Shown piece after piece: positions 39,505 through 54,147 of a stretch of 64,000 nucleotides of DNA. The stretch covers positions 68,612,233-68,676,232 of the forward strand of contig NC_134276.1 of NCBI RefSeq assembly GCF_949628215.1. Direction: 5' to 3'. The position numbers were made by a program, and so were the translations under genes. Each line of letters opens with the position of its first letter. Positions within the stretch are counted from its first letter, which is position 1. The notes below the pieces were generated by a model. The model saw nothing but the letters and a program-made list of their open reading frames with translations, ran no database searches and was not told the DNA's origin. This DNA comes from Phalacrocorax aristotelis (Eukaryota; Chordata; Aves; Suliformes; Phalacrocoracidae).

Positions 39505-40689
39505 TTTGTCCAGGGTCGCTGAGCACTGCATGAAGAAATAAAGGCTTGGAATTAACATGGTTGGTCTGAAAAAAAAAATCTAAATTTACTCATCCATTCT
39601 TGAGTTCTCTTTTATTGACTGAATTCCACGTCCTCTAATTTCTTTGGCTGTGATTTGGCCTATGTGGATCCATATATAGGTTCCTTAAAGCTGGATCTAA
39701 TTTTCAGAAATCCTTGGTATATGGCTGTTGGTGGTTCTCAGCATCTCTAAAAATCACTCTGTTTACTCAGAAACAAAAAGAGAAAAAAAGCCATTATTCC
39801 CATCTTTAAACATTTTACCAAACGTATTGATGTAAAATTCTGACTGTAAGTATGTGGCCTTTGAAAGGCAAGAAAAAGGGATCAGAGGTGTGATTCAAAA
39901 GAAGGCAGAGTGTAACAGCTCCCACTGAAGTCAGCATACAGGACCCAACCCTTCTTAAAGAAAATAAACAGAAACAGCTGGTAACACCCTTTGGGCCTCA
40001 TACTCACAAAAATATTTGAAGAGCTTTTCTGTGTTTCGTTCCTGGAGCTTTTTGCTCTTAGAGGTCTTGCTGTATATTGAAATTCGTTGCAAATAAATAA
40101 CCTGAACTAGATAGATCATTAACTAAAGGTTGTTAGATTTTACAATAGGCAGCAGATCGATTTAAATAATTACAGTTTTACAGTAATAAGTTATTGATTT
40201 CTGGATTTCTCTCAAGGGGGCCTCTTCTTAGCCAAAATCTGGTCAGAAGAAAGTTCTGCTTAAAGGGAGGCTACAGAAGTAAACTCAATTAAAAATATCA
40301 GCCAGAAAAGACAAAAGACCTTTCAATCCCAACAGCAAACATTGCCAAAATATTTCCTTTCGTTTCCTTGTTGACTTACAGCTGATTTCACACTGATTCA
40401 ATTGAGCATGGCAAGAGGCTGGCTTGGTGGCTGGGCAGTGACCCAAGAAATAAAAAAAAAAGATTTTTTCCTGCCTGAATGTCTTCAGTCCTTGGCTGTA
40501 TTGATGACTGTGCAGCACTTAGATCTTCAGGCAGAAGTAGAAGAAAAGCTTGGGTGGAATTTCTATTCCTCCTATGAGTGTGAGGAGAGCCAAGGAGGAG
40601 GTATAGCAGCAGCCAACAGCTGAACAGTATTTCTGGCTTTGTTTATGAGCTTCTTTTGAATCCTGCGAAGGAAAAATTCTTTGAATTCT

Positions 40690-40775
40690 CACCTAGTGGA
40701 AGGTACCCCTCCCCATGGTAGTGGGGTTGCAACTAGATTATCTTTAAGGTCCCTTCCAACCCAAACAATTATATG
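40690..40775 (+). mobile_element. CR1 3'-end fragment
   Basis: Forward CR1 tail: tcccctccccatggtagtgg pattern, then aaggtcccttccaacccaaa and caattatatgatct. Lies 1.2 kb upstream of the first coding exon of SULT1C. Confidence 0.85.
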
Positions 40776-42813
40776 ATCTGTCATCTAAAGTATGATTCTT
40801 TATTGGAAACAACATCAAATGTTGGTCAGTAGCTCCAGCAAGATAATTTTAACTTGTCTCTGTCATTGTTAACAGTCTTGGAATAATTATTTTTTTTACT
40901 AATATTTAATCTAAATTGCAAAATAGTTTATTATTTGTTAATACCTAAGATCAAAGGGACAGAACTAATTAAAAGTAACTTGTTTCCATTTTCTCCATGT
41001 ACTGCACCATGCTCATTTAATAGATGTCTAAGGGTCTGTTTAATTGCTGGGACCAGCTGTTTATGTTTTACAGCACTTTCTAGACAGCTTCACTTCTTAT
41101 CTAGCCTGGAATTACAGGGTTAGGGATCACTGTGTGTGAGGTAATGTTTCTTATAAGATTTAAGTTCCTGTCTATCTTTAAATTTATATGAGATACTGGG
41201 AGATAATGTCCTACCCCAGACTAGCTACGAAGAGCATAGTAACATTGACTGCTAAAAGTATGCCAATGGCACTTTTATATCTGGTTCCCAGCTGCTGCAG
41301 TCATGCTGAAATGTTTGTTTGCATCAGGAAAAGCTGATCTTGGGCAAAAGGTAGGTCACTCAAGCTGAACTCAAGCAAGCTTGAGTGGGTTGTGTTCATA
41401 AAGGAAAAATATTTTGAAAAGCATTGCTACCAGGTATTGCTTCTGTCTTCTGCTGAAGGCGTGCAAGCACTGTGAGTCCTCAAGGTCCCTTTTGGTCATC
41501 CTTTGGATGGTCTGGCAACGTTTGTATCTAAAATGGCTTTCTGTTATCTCAGTTTTTAAAAGAAATTTTATACATACTAATCAAATGAGGATGTGGCCAT
41601 CCTTGCAGAAATCCTACCCTAGTATGGAGGGCTAGTCAGCATGGCCAGTAGAGTCTAGAGAATGGTTTGGCTGACCAAACAAGAGCTGACTTGCTCTGCA
41701 GAGCCCATGAACTGTATGGATTAGCTCTCCATTGACTGTAGGAGGAGTGTAGATATCTAGGTTGCAAAGACTCACTTATATTTTAAAGTACAAGTGGGAA
41801 CCAGGATGTTGTGCCCTGGAGGTGGGAGTGAGGTGAGAGTAAGCTGGTGCAGGGGTCTTCTGGATATCAGTAAGAAAGGCCTGACAACAAATGACTTAAT
41901 AAGATAACTGCTTTAATAAGACAGAATAAGAAGAGGAATATAGATAGCCTTCAGGTACTGGAAACCTTGTGTTTGTGCAGGGTCAGATGATGGAGCCCAG
42001 GTCATTTATTCCCAGGGCACACTGAGCAGGTCCTGTCCGTGGAGAAAAGCTCCTCCTTTTTGGTCATTGAAGCTATTATATCATTTTCTTACAAGAATAC
42101 AACTCTATTCATGAAGGACATTCACAGGAGAACTTCTTGTTCCCTTTTTAGACAAAGGCATGGCCAGCCAGGAGATGTGGTCACTGGTACCAAGTGGGAG
42201 CTGCCTGTAGACTCCTGTTACAGGCTGAATTTATCCTGTGGCCAAGGGATCCGTGCAGCACAGCACAGGCTGTGCCTACTCAGGTTAACTGGGATGTGGA
42301 TCTCTGACTCCTTGATGTACAGTGGTCTCCTGGTCAGGTTCACCACATTCCACGCTTTGGTCCACATACAGGCAGTTTTTTTGCTGGTTTGAAATGGTAT
42401 TTGCCCCCCTTTCTGTTACACAACCATCCTGATAATGCAGTAATCCCCAAAGCATATCAGCTGGTGTGTCTCAACAAAGAAAGACCCAAGAGTTGCTTAT
42501 CGAGTGACTCTCTTTTATTGCAGCTGTGAATCTGAGTAGCCTGTGAACAGTGCACTCTGCCAGATAAGCTGGAGTGAGGTCAAAAACCACTGGCTGGAAC
42601 TTTAAAACTGCTTTTGAAGTAGGCAAACTCCTGTTGTGAAATAGGGAGGTGAGAGGTGAACTGGTCAGCCCAGGGACTGGGTTTCTGGGCTGGGATCATG
42701 GTTTGCTTGGCTGCTCTAAAAAAAAGACCAGGCACTCTCTGCAACTCTTCCAGGTTTCTATTGAACTTTTCCTGAGTGCAAATGGGCAGGTGTTTCCTCA
42801 TGTAAAACACACT

Positions 42814-42835
42814 GAGTTTAGTTTAGTTTAGTTTT
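42814..42835. repeat. (TTTAG)4 repeat
   Basis: Four tandem TTTAG units followed by a T-rich stretch. Confidence 0.9.
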
Positions 42836-45800
42836 TATTTTCTATTTTATTTTAAGTCAGCTGAAAACACTTAGATCTTTACCTGGAATGGAAAGGTACA
42901 CAGGCCACTCAACAGAAATAATAATGGGAAGAGACTGCTGGCTGCTCACAGCATGGAGACAAGTGACTGCGAATCAGGAATATGTTTGTATTGGAAGTAT
43001 CCTTGCTGTATAGCATTGTGAGTTGGGGTAGTTAGTCTTAGGTTTCATAGTCACTGGGCTGTATGAAATCTGCATCTGATCAGCAAAGGAAGTATAAAGG
43101 GAGAGCAGAAGTACCTTTATCTTACTTTTGTCCTCATCTCACATCCTTAAATCTACACATAGTAAGCCAACAAGTTTTCATTTATCATGGTGTGATAATT
43201 GTCTACAAGTCTCTCATTTAGTTCCAGGTAAAATTATCTTTTCAGCACACAACAGTTTAAAACAGCAACAGATAGGTTCAGGAATATTATTGCACAGGGT
43301 AACCAAGTTTCTGGGGTGGCTGCTCAAAGTGCTGGCTGCTGGCCTGGACTGGATTGCCTCCTCTTCTGGTCTGTGTCAGGATACAGCTTCTCTTTGTTTT
43401 GAGAATAATGGCACATTTACACTATTTACTTACACAGATTTATTCAGTGGCATAGGTTTATTACCATTTCTTCTAATTTTTCCACGGTGGGAACTGAAAA
43501 TAGAAGCGTATGCCCGGGGGACCTTAGGGTATTTGGTGGATTCAGGATCCCATTAATACATGCTGCTGTTATGCTTCATGGCTATCCATGCCCACACCGT
43601 GCTGTTCTTGACAGTAATATGACTGCTTCTATGAGCAGAGATATTCAAATGTTATTGACTAGAACATCTGAAGGGAGTTAAGCAAAGATAAGCAGCACTA
43701 CAGTGGAGTCAAAGCTAAAAGAAAGCAGATGAATAAAGACATAGTTTTCTTTTGTTAGCCCTCCAGACTCTGGAGTGGGGTCTGTGTTGGTTTTTTGCTG
43801 TTCTTCAAGTGAGGTGTCCTTTAAAATCTCTTCTTGGGTTCCTATTAAATATATCAGTTTTAGGTTTTCTATCTTGAAAAAAAAATGTAAAGGGATTATC
43901 TAAGAAATAAAATATGTTTCTAATTACTATCTGAAGATTTTACTTTTCTTAAAATCATTAGTAGAATATTTCTTATTGAAGATAATTCTGTCACAAGATC
44001 TCTGGCAAAGGTTCTGTTCTATTAACTAGTGAAAAGCCCTATAATTTCTGTATTAGCTCTTTTACTCTCCCTGCAATGAGTGTCTCAGGGATCATTTGTA
44101 TATGGAGAAAGAACATTGGAAAGAATGCGGGTAACTCAAAAACTCACTGAATGTGTTGTGTCAGATTTTAAAATCATCTGACAGAAATGTGTCTTGGACA
44201 AGAAATCTGTCGCAGGCTAGTGGACATGAATAACAAACAATTGAAAGGCAGAGAAGGCTGCTTTTATTCTAATTTTTATGTTGGATTTGAATATTTTTGC
44301 ATTTAAAATTTAATCAGGACTCACAGTAGGACTTTCAAATCATGTTAGAAAAAGTGTGCTTTCTTTTGTTGTTTGTACAGGATAGGACCTGAAGTGGCAT
44401 GAAGGCTACAAATCCTACATCTGTATCAAGCACTACAATATGGTTTTAAGCCTGATTTTCATCAGATTTTGCCTATATTTAGCCATCTATATGATCTAGG
44501 GTACTATGTCTTAAAGATGAAAGTCTATATTAAAATCTATAGCTGATACACTTGAGTTAAATAATTTTTTTCCTTGTTCTGCTTAGTGTTTGTATTACAT
44601 TTCTTTAAAACTCTAGTCTCCCTCTGCTGGACAAAATACAGTCTTTATTCCAAAAGTTGTTAAAATCTTTTAAATTTAACATTATATTTGAAAGCTATTG
44701 AAATCCTTGGATGCTAACCAGTATTACTCAGTCAGAAAAATGCATACACTGGAGAATCGAAAATGCGCTCTGGGCAGGCCAAGGTTTCACTTTCAGGCTT
44801 CTTGAATTTTAAAGCTGGTTGTCTGCATTCGTCTCTTGATGACTGAACTAAACTGGCCTATCAGTCAGTGAGCAACTGTAGGCAATGAAAGCTTTTGGTA
44901 TTGTGGGACGCATCTTGAGTTAATCACAAATATGTCCTGTCATAGGCTCCAGGCTGTCACAGCCCGAATGTTGTCATGAATGATCCTGCAGGTATCTGTA
45001 AATTAGGAGCAGTGCTACTAATCTTGTGATGGTTATTTAATGAATGTCTAGGTTACAGCCAGATACAGCCGAGATAATCATCACAGATATATTTATGTAA
45101 TAGCAAAGTAAATACTAAGGGAAATGTTACGTGTAAACATGGAATGAAAAGTCCTAAGGCTTTAACTCAGCAACACATTTAAGCACAATACCTAAGTGCA
45201 GTCCCTGTCAGTAAAGGACTTATGTTCCATTACCATCACACTCCAGAAATTTCTTTGCTTTAAGTATCCTCTGTCCAGCAGAGTTTCCTGCTAGATGAAG
45301 TGTTGGAGCCCACAGTTTGTATAACTCTGACCAGCTCTGCATGTGTTGGGGTCACAGTCATATTAATAGACAATCTTGTTATTGTGGGCATGCATAGTGG
45401 GGTGATAAAGTTTAATTGGACTCCTGCAGCTTTTTCCAAATACTTTCCCCAAGAAAATATGCATATGAAATGCTGCAGTGTCACCCTGTCAGTGGCACTA
45501 CATGCTTTTGGCATTGTTTCTGGAAATTAGTTTGTAGAAATAAAAGGTCAGGTATTCACTACACAAAATAACACACTCCCACTTGTAAATGAGATTTGGT
45601 TTAGAGCCACAGGGGGAGAACAGAAACTTGTAATAAACAGTGACAGAGTTTGACACCCTTCATACATATTTAATGATGGAATTTACTTACAGACATTACT
45701 TAGCATGTTAATACATGATTCACAGTTGTCTGCAGACTTCACTTTGCTAGCAAGCTCAGTGTGGACAATGTTAATGCAGGCAGCATTGCCTGATGTAGAC

Positions 45801-48800
45801 AGGATAGAAGCTGTTCATGTATCTCAGGCTTAAACTTAAACATGGGAGTAGCAGAAGTCTACATTAGACAACTTGGGAGCACTGCTTAGCTTTAGGTGCC
45901 TGACACAGCTCTGTCCTTGTTTATTCTCAGAGGAAGCCCCAGAATTTGCGCCAGATGCTGTGGGGGACTGGTGTGCCAAGCCCCCGCTTCATGCTGTGAT
46001 GAGCAACCAGAGGCAAAGACAGGTGCGGCCCAAGAGCAAATGTAACTGAAGAGCCTATGGATTGCAGGCGAAGGGTATGTGTCCGAGCTTCCAGGCAGCA
46101 GGCGTGTGTGGCTTGATGAGCAAGTGCTAACTGAACACTTATGGTTCTTTTCCTCAGAGCAATGCTAAGTAGAAAAGTAATTTATTTTCTCCATTCTTTC
46201 CTGTCAACCTGCCCTGCTACTGCCAAATTATCATAGGAAAGAAATACTTTTAAAAATATGCACTCCAAAAAATGATGTAAGTTGTCCACGTCTCTCTGTT
46301 GATTCCTTTGTATCAACAGATGAATCTCATTCTTAAAGCTGGATATAGGATTCTCGTTCTCCTAAAAAGAACAAGTTGTCATGTATTGCATTTATAGATC
46401 CAAATACAAGCTTCATGCCAGAGCAATAGCAGGGGTTCTTTTAGTGACTGTCTTGATGAACTCATGTAAAAATATCTCCGTTCAAGCCAAACATCTGCTC
46501 TGTAGCACAGCTCTGTGAGAGCACCTCTGTTTGCATTAAGTGAAGTTACTCAGCAGGCTATTTGCGTGATCACTTTATTGAGCCTTCTTCATGGATGCAA
46601 GCAAACCTTTGAAGGGGACTTCATGAACTGACATCATTTCATCTCTGTCCTCTTTCAAATGGCATTTCTTTCTGAGGCCTCAATTTAACCATTTATTGAG
46701 TGTTTGTACCACAGCAGCAGAACAAAACAACCTGCGAGCCAGGGAGAATGCATTTGCTCTTAAACCCCTGTATACACCTATATGTCTTCTATACCCCTCT
46801 GCACAGGATGTGACTGAGACAAAATGGCTTCACTGCTTTGGATTCACTACTGTCATATGGATTCCCTGGGGCTGCTGGCAACTGCAGCCTCCCCCCCAGG
46901 CTATGTGAAACTAGGAAGCTAGGTCAGAGCAAAACACAATCAGATTTGTGCAATTATTTTTACAATTATTTCCTGAGAAGAAACATGCACTTCTTCATTA
47001 CAGCTGAAGACTGGAGACTGAAAATTTAATTCTTGGCTCTACTGGTGGTATAACAGGACGCTCAAGTGCTACCCTGTGCTACTTCAGGCACTAAAACATC
47101 TTGACCTTTCGTCTGGAACAATGAAATGGAGTTTTGCTTAAGTGGCACATCTGCTGTTCAAGCTGCGACTTTGTTGCATGAAGTCTGCCATTCCCAGTTC
47201 TGAAGACATTTGCTTATCCAACCAAATTATAACTCCAGTTTCCTTTTTGCAAACATCTGTTTGGAGACAGGAGAATCTCACTGGATGTGAAGCATCAGAG
47301 AGCAGCTTCAGAAATTTTCATGCAGTGTTGAACTCGTGATCGTTAGCCAAATTCCTCTCTGAAATTCTCCAAGCCCAACAATATTACTTCTTCAGTCTGC
47401 TTGGTTCTGGGAAATCCTTGTATGACCATTTCATAACTTAAAGAAAGGAATCCAGATGCTACAAACAAGCAAAATTTGAAAATCTATGCTATCATTTTTT
47501 TTTTCAGGACAATAGGTCTGTGTGTCACAGTTCTCATTAGGTAGCAGAAAGAACATTATATGTGAAATACCTGAGCAATAAGAAACTCCTACTATTAAGG
47601 TTTATAAAAATTTCTCTCTTGGCAGTGGCTGTCTTTATGCATGGTTGTAAAAAGACCTTACTCAGTTAAACACATTGCAGTGAGGGAAAGCAAAGTGTAA
47701 AAATTTTTAGTAGGTTTTCTTGTGAGTATAAAAATTAAATTATTACCACCAACATTTTATCAGGAACATTCACTGACAGCATAAAATCTTATCTCTTCAG
47801 AAGTAAAAAAGTCTATGTGTTTCACTTGCCTGTGTGTTCTGATACAGGAAGCCAGCTTTATTTTACAATGGTGGATCCCTAATGGTAGACATTTTTAAGG
47901 TGTTTTATGTATTTATTTTGAAAAGTGTGTTCACATTTTCAGTCAAAGACATGTTGTGTGGTTGAAAATTCCAAGAGCTTCAGTTGAAACAGATTGAAAT
48001 CTGCGGCCCTTCCCAGCCCTATAGCAAAAGATCACTTTAACAGCTGGACAAGTACCAGGATGAAGTTACCCGGTGTTAGCAACAGCTGGCGTCCAGGCGC
48101 CTCACTGTCCTGCTGAGCTTGCCTGTAGTGATGTTAGTGGAACTGATGCAGGAGGGAATATTTAAGTGGGAAATTTGTCCTCTCACTTTTAAAATATTCT
48201 TTTAGATTTTTTCCTCTTAATGATAAAAATCTACTCAGGGTCTAGTGGGTGTGTTTCTCTCATTAGGGCACTCTTGGGGACTATGCCATTCACATCAACA
48301 GAATTGCACTGGTATAGAACTAAGAGGAGAGGAATTAATCTAGGATTCATGAATTCTGTTGACATTGTCATGTATTCTTCTTCCCACAGGCCAACAAATC
48401 ACTTAACCTGTTTCCTTCAGGCTGCTGGCATAAAAGCAAGTAGCAGTGTTCACATTTTCTGAAGAATTAACACCATCCTGAAATGAATGACCTGTGTTTC
48501 ATTGTTACATGGCAGGCTGGGCACTATGCTATTCCTTGCGGCATCTTTAAAAGGGAAGATCTCATGCTTTAAAACATAACTTTAGGGCTTAAAATGTCCC
48601 CTCAAGATGCAACAGCAACAAAACAAAATCCTGAGGTGCTGAAGACTGTATTTGTAGGGTGACAGCCAGAAGGGCCTCCCTAATGCATACATCACCAGTC
48701 TGTGGGTGCATTTCTTCTGTTCTTGTGTAACCCATGTACAGCGGAATGATTATTAGAAAAATATTTTCTGAACAGCCAATTTGTATTAGTCGTCTACAAG

Positions 48801-51800
48801 TTTTCTTCTCTCATCAGGGTACTACGGATGTGAGACACCTCACAGGGTGTGACTGAATATCACACAGTTAAAGTTTGTATTAAATGATCGAGGCATGTCA
48901 GGCAGGACCTTCTCCACATTTTAGTAGCAACTCGTTGCTTTGCCAGATGTCAGGTCTCCCTTTGCGTGTGTAAAACTGCATATGCATGGTATCAGCAGTC
49001 TTAGATGCAGCTGAATTGCCTTGGTGGACATCTACCTCTCTTCATTGACAACTGGGGCAGCAAAAGCAAATAGGCTCCTAATATAGGCACCTTTTCAAGT
49101 TCCTGAAGTTAGGCAAGCTAGATCCAGACTCTCCTGTGCCTACCAATAAAATGGGCTCAGAACTGTACATTCTAAGTAATCTCATCCACAAGTCCATATA
49201 TGAGCAATAGTGACCTATATATGAAGAAACATATGTATATGTAGAAACAAAGAAAATTCTTTAGTCTAAATCTTTATTGTCTAACCAAATGTTGAACAGA
49301 AGGTTTGAAAAAAACCCTACATAAATAGCCTTACTTCTAAAGTGCGTGGCTAATCCTGCTTCCATAAAAACGTAGGGTAATACATCTATTCATTTAATGG
49401 GAGAAGAGCTAGGTTGTGATGGTGGAGTATTCAAAACTATTGTAATGTGTAAGGATTTAAAAAATCTTACAAGCATCTGAAAATTCTGCACTAAACAGGT
49501 ACTTTTCCCACTCTACTTAACAGCATGTCTCATAGAGGACAATCCTCTTAGCCAGAGATTGTCAAGGAGGCACATGAGGGTCTGGTTCTCTGTGTACTTT
49601 GTGTCATACTTTGTGTTCCTGTAACTCCAGCTTTGTTCCCTGGGGTGCTGAGGTACGTGATTGTACCTGTCACCGGCAAGGCAGAAGGACAGGATCTTGC
49701 TGTCAGTTTTTCCCAACAAGAAAAGTAGAGTTTAAAGTCAAACTTATGAATGAAGCGTGAATGCTATAGGAATAAAAAAAATGGCCAGTCAGGTGTTTGT
49801 GCTTTCACCTAAACTGTATGAATGACAAAAGTATGACAGCATGGTTTCCAAGTTATTAGAAATTTCTTACCTTTCAAGAAAGTTCGTCCTTTTCTAATTG
49901 TCTTGAAAAAAGTGTCTTAGGATGTCACTACTGACCATTAAATCTCAGTTGGAATCTTTCTTTTTTACAGGATGAACACGCTTGATATTTGTATACTTAA
50001 AAGACAGCTATTTTTCAGTTAATATATGCTGTTCATCAGTGTCATTAACATATTACCATACTTCTGTACTATATGTAAGGACAGCTTCTAATGGTACCCC
50101 ATATAAGAGGAGTAGTTTATTTTTGTTTGGTTGAATGAATATGTTTCTTCTATAGAACATCTGAGAGAGAGGGACCTACATAAAAGAGATATGTGAATTA
50201 TTTAAGGATAATATACCAGATTAGGGATGTTTAATGTCAAATAAATATTCTGGATGCTTTGTCTGCATTCATCAGACTCGCTTCTGCATGCATTGAGTAT
50301 AGAAGCTGTCAAAAATGTTGAAAGTCTGACAGTTTTTTTTTAGCTAAATATTTTATTTTTTGACAGAACAGTTTGGTTTCTGAGTCCTGCATCCTTGCTT
50401 CACTGAGCAAAGGATGCTGTTATGTTTGGCTTAGTTCATTTTGAAGTCTCCAGTGGTCATAACCCATAAACCAGAGTGACACAGGGCCATCAATCAACAC
50501 ATGATGATTCTTGTCTAAGCTTTGAATTCTTGAGGCTATCTTTGCACATAATGTTCAAAGTGCAACTTGTGGAATATCAATCATTTTTATAATGTGATAG
50601 TGGAGATCTGAGATTGGAGTTCCTGCCCACATCTCCAGGTTCTGAACATTAAACTGCTGGGTGACCTACCTGACAGCACTGTTTCTTCAGGCGTGGTGTT
50701 TTCACGTGTAAGAATGCCTCTAAACATTTTTGAGTTGTACTTTAATGACATGGCATTCAACTGATGAGCCATGGCCATTCCTGGGGTTTGGTGGCTAAAT
50801 GGTCACACTCTGAAGGTGATTTTCATCAGGTTCAAAATTAATTTTATTCTTTCTACTCTAGCACTAACTGGTAGTTACAAGGTGAGTACTGGCATATATG
50901 CCTAACTTAAAAATTGGTAAATTAAAATAGTTATATAATCTGCTTGCTCTTTACATGTATCTCTGCTCATTTCCAGGTTTTACATAAGCCTGACTATATC
51001 TTTTGCACCCTTCCCATACAGTTAGCTACACAGATTTTCTAAGTTAATTGAAGGAAAACAGAATCTCTTAGCTCAAATAAACCATTAAAAAATCCTAGCC
51101 TAAACAATACAGGTAATACTGTTCTACTCCGAACACTGGACGTGGAGTTTGCCAGCATGTTGAACTGTGATTTTATTGTATCAGAAGGTTTGTGACTTTT
51201 ACTGACCACACAGTTTAGGGAATTCTGCAAATCCATATTTTACAAGATGGCTGATTCCAGAACTTTGTTCAGAAATACCAAAAGCAGTTAAAAACTGTCC
51301 CCGGGACCTTCCTATTTTATGATGAAATATAATTGAAATAGGATTCAGCAGGGAAATTAAGTATGTGGCTGATTCAGAACACTCTGAAATCCCATTATTT
51401 TTTATTTCACTGATTCTGGAAACTCCAGCATATGGTTGAAGTCAAGCATTTGTGTAAGTGCTTTGTTGTTTTGGGGCCAAAAGTTTGAGGGTAAACCAGA
51501 TTTTTTTCTCTAAAGAAGCTATTAAATTTTTTCCTTTCATGCGTAGCCTAACTGTGAGTTTTAATTAATCTTTCTTTGTAAGTAGCCTGCTGAACACTAC
51601 CAATAATCACACCTTTCTATTAAAAAGTGTTCATATTTTTAAACCACGGAGAAATACCTCTACATAACTGCAGCTACTCCTTTATCTTCTCTGTCATGTG
51701 AATGATTTTTTAGCTGTGCTCGTTGTGCTCTCCTAGTCCTGGCTCTGCTGTAAACCTTGTAATGAACCGGATTGTAATGAATTCTGGGACTCATTTACAC

Positions 51801-54079
51801 AGATTTCCAGTGACTTGCTAAGGCTGGTATGGCTGTTCGAAGGTGGCAGCTTCTGCTGGCTCCAGGGAGTTTTGTGGTTGGTGGTGAAGCTTTGGAGGGG
51901 CTGTACAACACCCAGCTGTTCCTGGGGTGTGGGGATGGGCTGTCTGGGGCTAGCATAGCATAAAGGTTATGTGGATTTAGTTGCCTATGCATAGAAGTCT
52001 AATCACCTTGGACATCCCAGTCTGGCCTCCAGCTGCCTCTCCAGAAGGGCAGAAATCTCCTGTGGGTCATAGCTGTCAGCCGTGGGCTGACATCTTGGAA
52101 ATACGCTAAATTAGCATCCGACTCGCTTGAAGGACTCCGTGAATATAACCCAGCCACCCCCTTAGTGTGCAGAGACAGTGAATACATCCCAACGCATGTA
52201 GGCAATAGCTCTGACAAGTTAATGCAATTTTGTGTGATAGTTATAGATATAAAATGTATTAAAACCCCTCCATCATCTCCAAGATCTGCAGGGAACCAAT
52301 CTCAAGACTTAGCACCCGAAGCTGCTGTCCCAGAATAGCGTATGTGGGAACTGGTGACTGGTTTATCTTCTCATTTACCAGCTGGCAGCTGGCACTTAGG
52401 AAATCTAATTCAGAAAGTAAGGCCAGGAAACACTCATATGAGGAGCCTTCTCACACTTGTCAGACGTGTGAGCACTTTGTGATACAACGAGTGCAAAAGT
52501 GGGTCAGAAATGAAGATTTTTCTATGTTAACACCCCCTCGAAATTAGAAGCAAATTATCTCCTCTATTTAAGTGAGTGGTGTTGGCAGGGCTTCCACCAG
52601 CATTTTTATAGGGACAAATACTTGAAATTAGTTGCTGTACAGTAAGGTTGTGTACTATATACTACTTGGTTCCTTTTTCAGCATGCAAAGACAGCCAGCA
52701 CTGCCTTATGAAGACTGCCAGTGTGTTTCTAGCATCTACCATATGTCAGCAAGCAGGTAGCAGTGGGCTGGAGCACTTTCAGGAGGGCTGACCCAGTAAG
52801 AAGCATTCTGCCTACATCAAATCACAGGGCTCCAGCTCTTGCCTGACCCCATCTCAGTGACCTGGGCACTCACCAGATCCCTTCTGCTATCCCTGGTGTC
52901 TGCAAGAAGGAAATACAGCTGTGGGCTGCTGAAAGGACCAGGAATCTGCAATATATCACAGTGAATATGTGATGCTAAATCTGTAAGCGGTTTTTGTTGC
53001 TATGTTTATTTTGTTTTGATTGTAGGCCCACTCACGACCTAGTACAGAGGGAGTACAGAAGCAATATATTTATAAATAAGAGAGAACCAGAGAGTGATTC
53101 CTGGCCCAGCAAATACAGGCTGGCACTCAGGGCATGGTTTACTTGCAGGAACTACTGTGGGAGGAGGGCAGTCTGCAGTACCCCAGCAACTTCCACATGC
53201 CCTGGCTGCCATCCTGCATCCTGCCTCCATGCCAGAGGTGGACCCGCAAGACTGGGCCAGGGGCTACATCAGGCTTGTGCTTGCTCCTTGGCTGGGCTCC
53301 CTAAGATCTATTCAGCTTCACTGTCCTGCAGCATTGGGCTGGAAATTGTTCAGTACTCTCCTGAGCCTGGGGATCTAAAAATGACCATTAGGATTTCAGT
53401 CCTCTGCACTGGGAGTGGAGCAGCTGAGAGCTGGTAGGGAGCTAACCAGGCATTGCATTCAGAAAGCTTTAGGACATCAGTGACAGACCCACTTGTCTTT
53501 GAAGACATAATAACATATTTGATGCCTGCATATGGGAGACTCCCATTAATAATCCCATCTATTTGTGACAGGCATAAAAATACATGGGATTACATTTATC
53601 AGGGAGAGTGTAGCTGTACAGTAGTGTCATTTTCCTCATGTTAAAGAGTCAGTTGTAGCTGTGTTGCACATTGCAAGAACTAATCCCAGAAACAAATGAA
53701 AATCTTGTCCCTTTGTTCCAAAGACAATCCATTAATGCTAAGAGATAGTGTCAGATGTACTTATTGGACTCAAAATACAGGCATACACGTGTATGTGTAT
53801 AGGCATATACACAAATATGTACATGTATATGTGTATGTTGTGTAAGACTGAAGCATGCCTCAGGACTCCCCATCATGCTTACTTACCAGGAAAAGGTATT
53901 CCTGTCCATGGTTTAGTTCAGAAGGAGATAAAGTACAATATCATGAACTTCACATGTAAAATAAAAAATAAAACTAAAAGAATCATAATCCCATTTTCCT
54001 CTCTAAATTCAACTTATTCCTTGCTACTTTCTCAGCTGGACTTGGTTTTCCCTTCCCAGGGAAAAAGACACCAAACTCT

Positions 54080-54147
54080 AGCAAGGAAAGGATTCAAACC
54101 TGTGCACTTTGCTTGGGGAGCAAGCAGCCAAAAGGTCCGCTGAGTAG
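54080..54147 (-). pseudogene. tRNA-like relic (tRNA pseudogene or SINE head)
   Basis: On the minus strand: CTCAGCGGA resembling part of an A box, then a possible anticodon stem (CTTGC/GCAAA) with a 7-base loop TCCCCAA, then GGTTTGAATCC, one change from the B-box consensus. The acceptor stem does not pair, the conserved U33 is C and the A box is imperfect, so it is not a working tRNA gene. Confidence 0.35.

Noticed and set aside
41780-42830. Possible old LTR or retroviral fragment
   Set aside because: Some phrases looked repeat-like, but I found no paired LTR ends, primer-binding site, polypurine tract or retroviral protein similarity.
43128-43556. 142-codon plus-strand frame
   Set aside because: The translation has no family similarity and no exon signals; treated as chance.
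52994-53437. 147-codon frame rich in Cys and Ala
   Set aside because: Sits in a locally GC-richer patch with competing frames on both strands; no domain seen.
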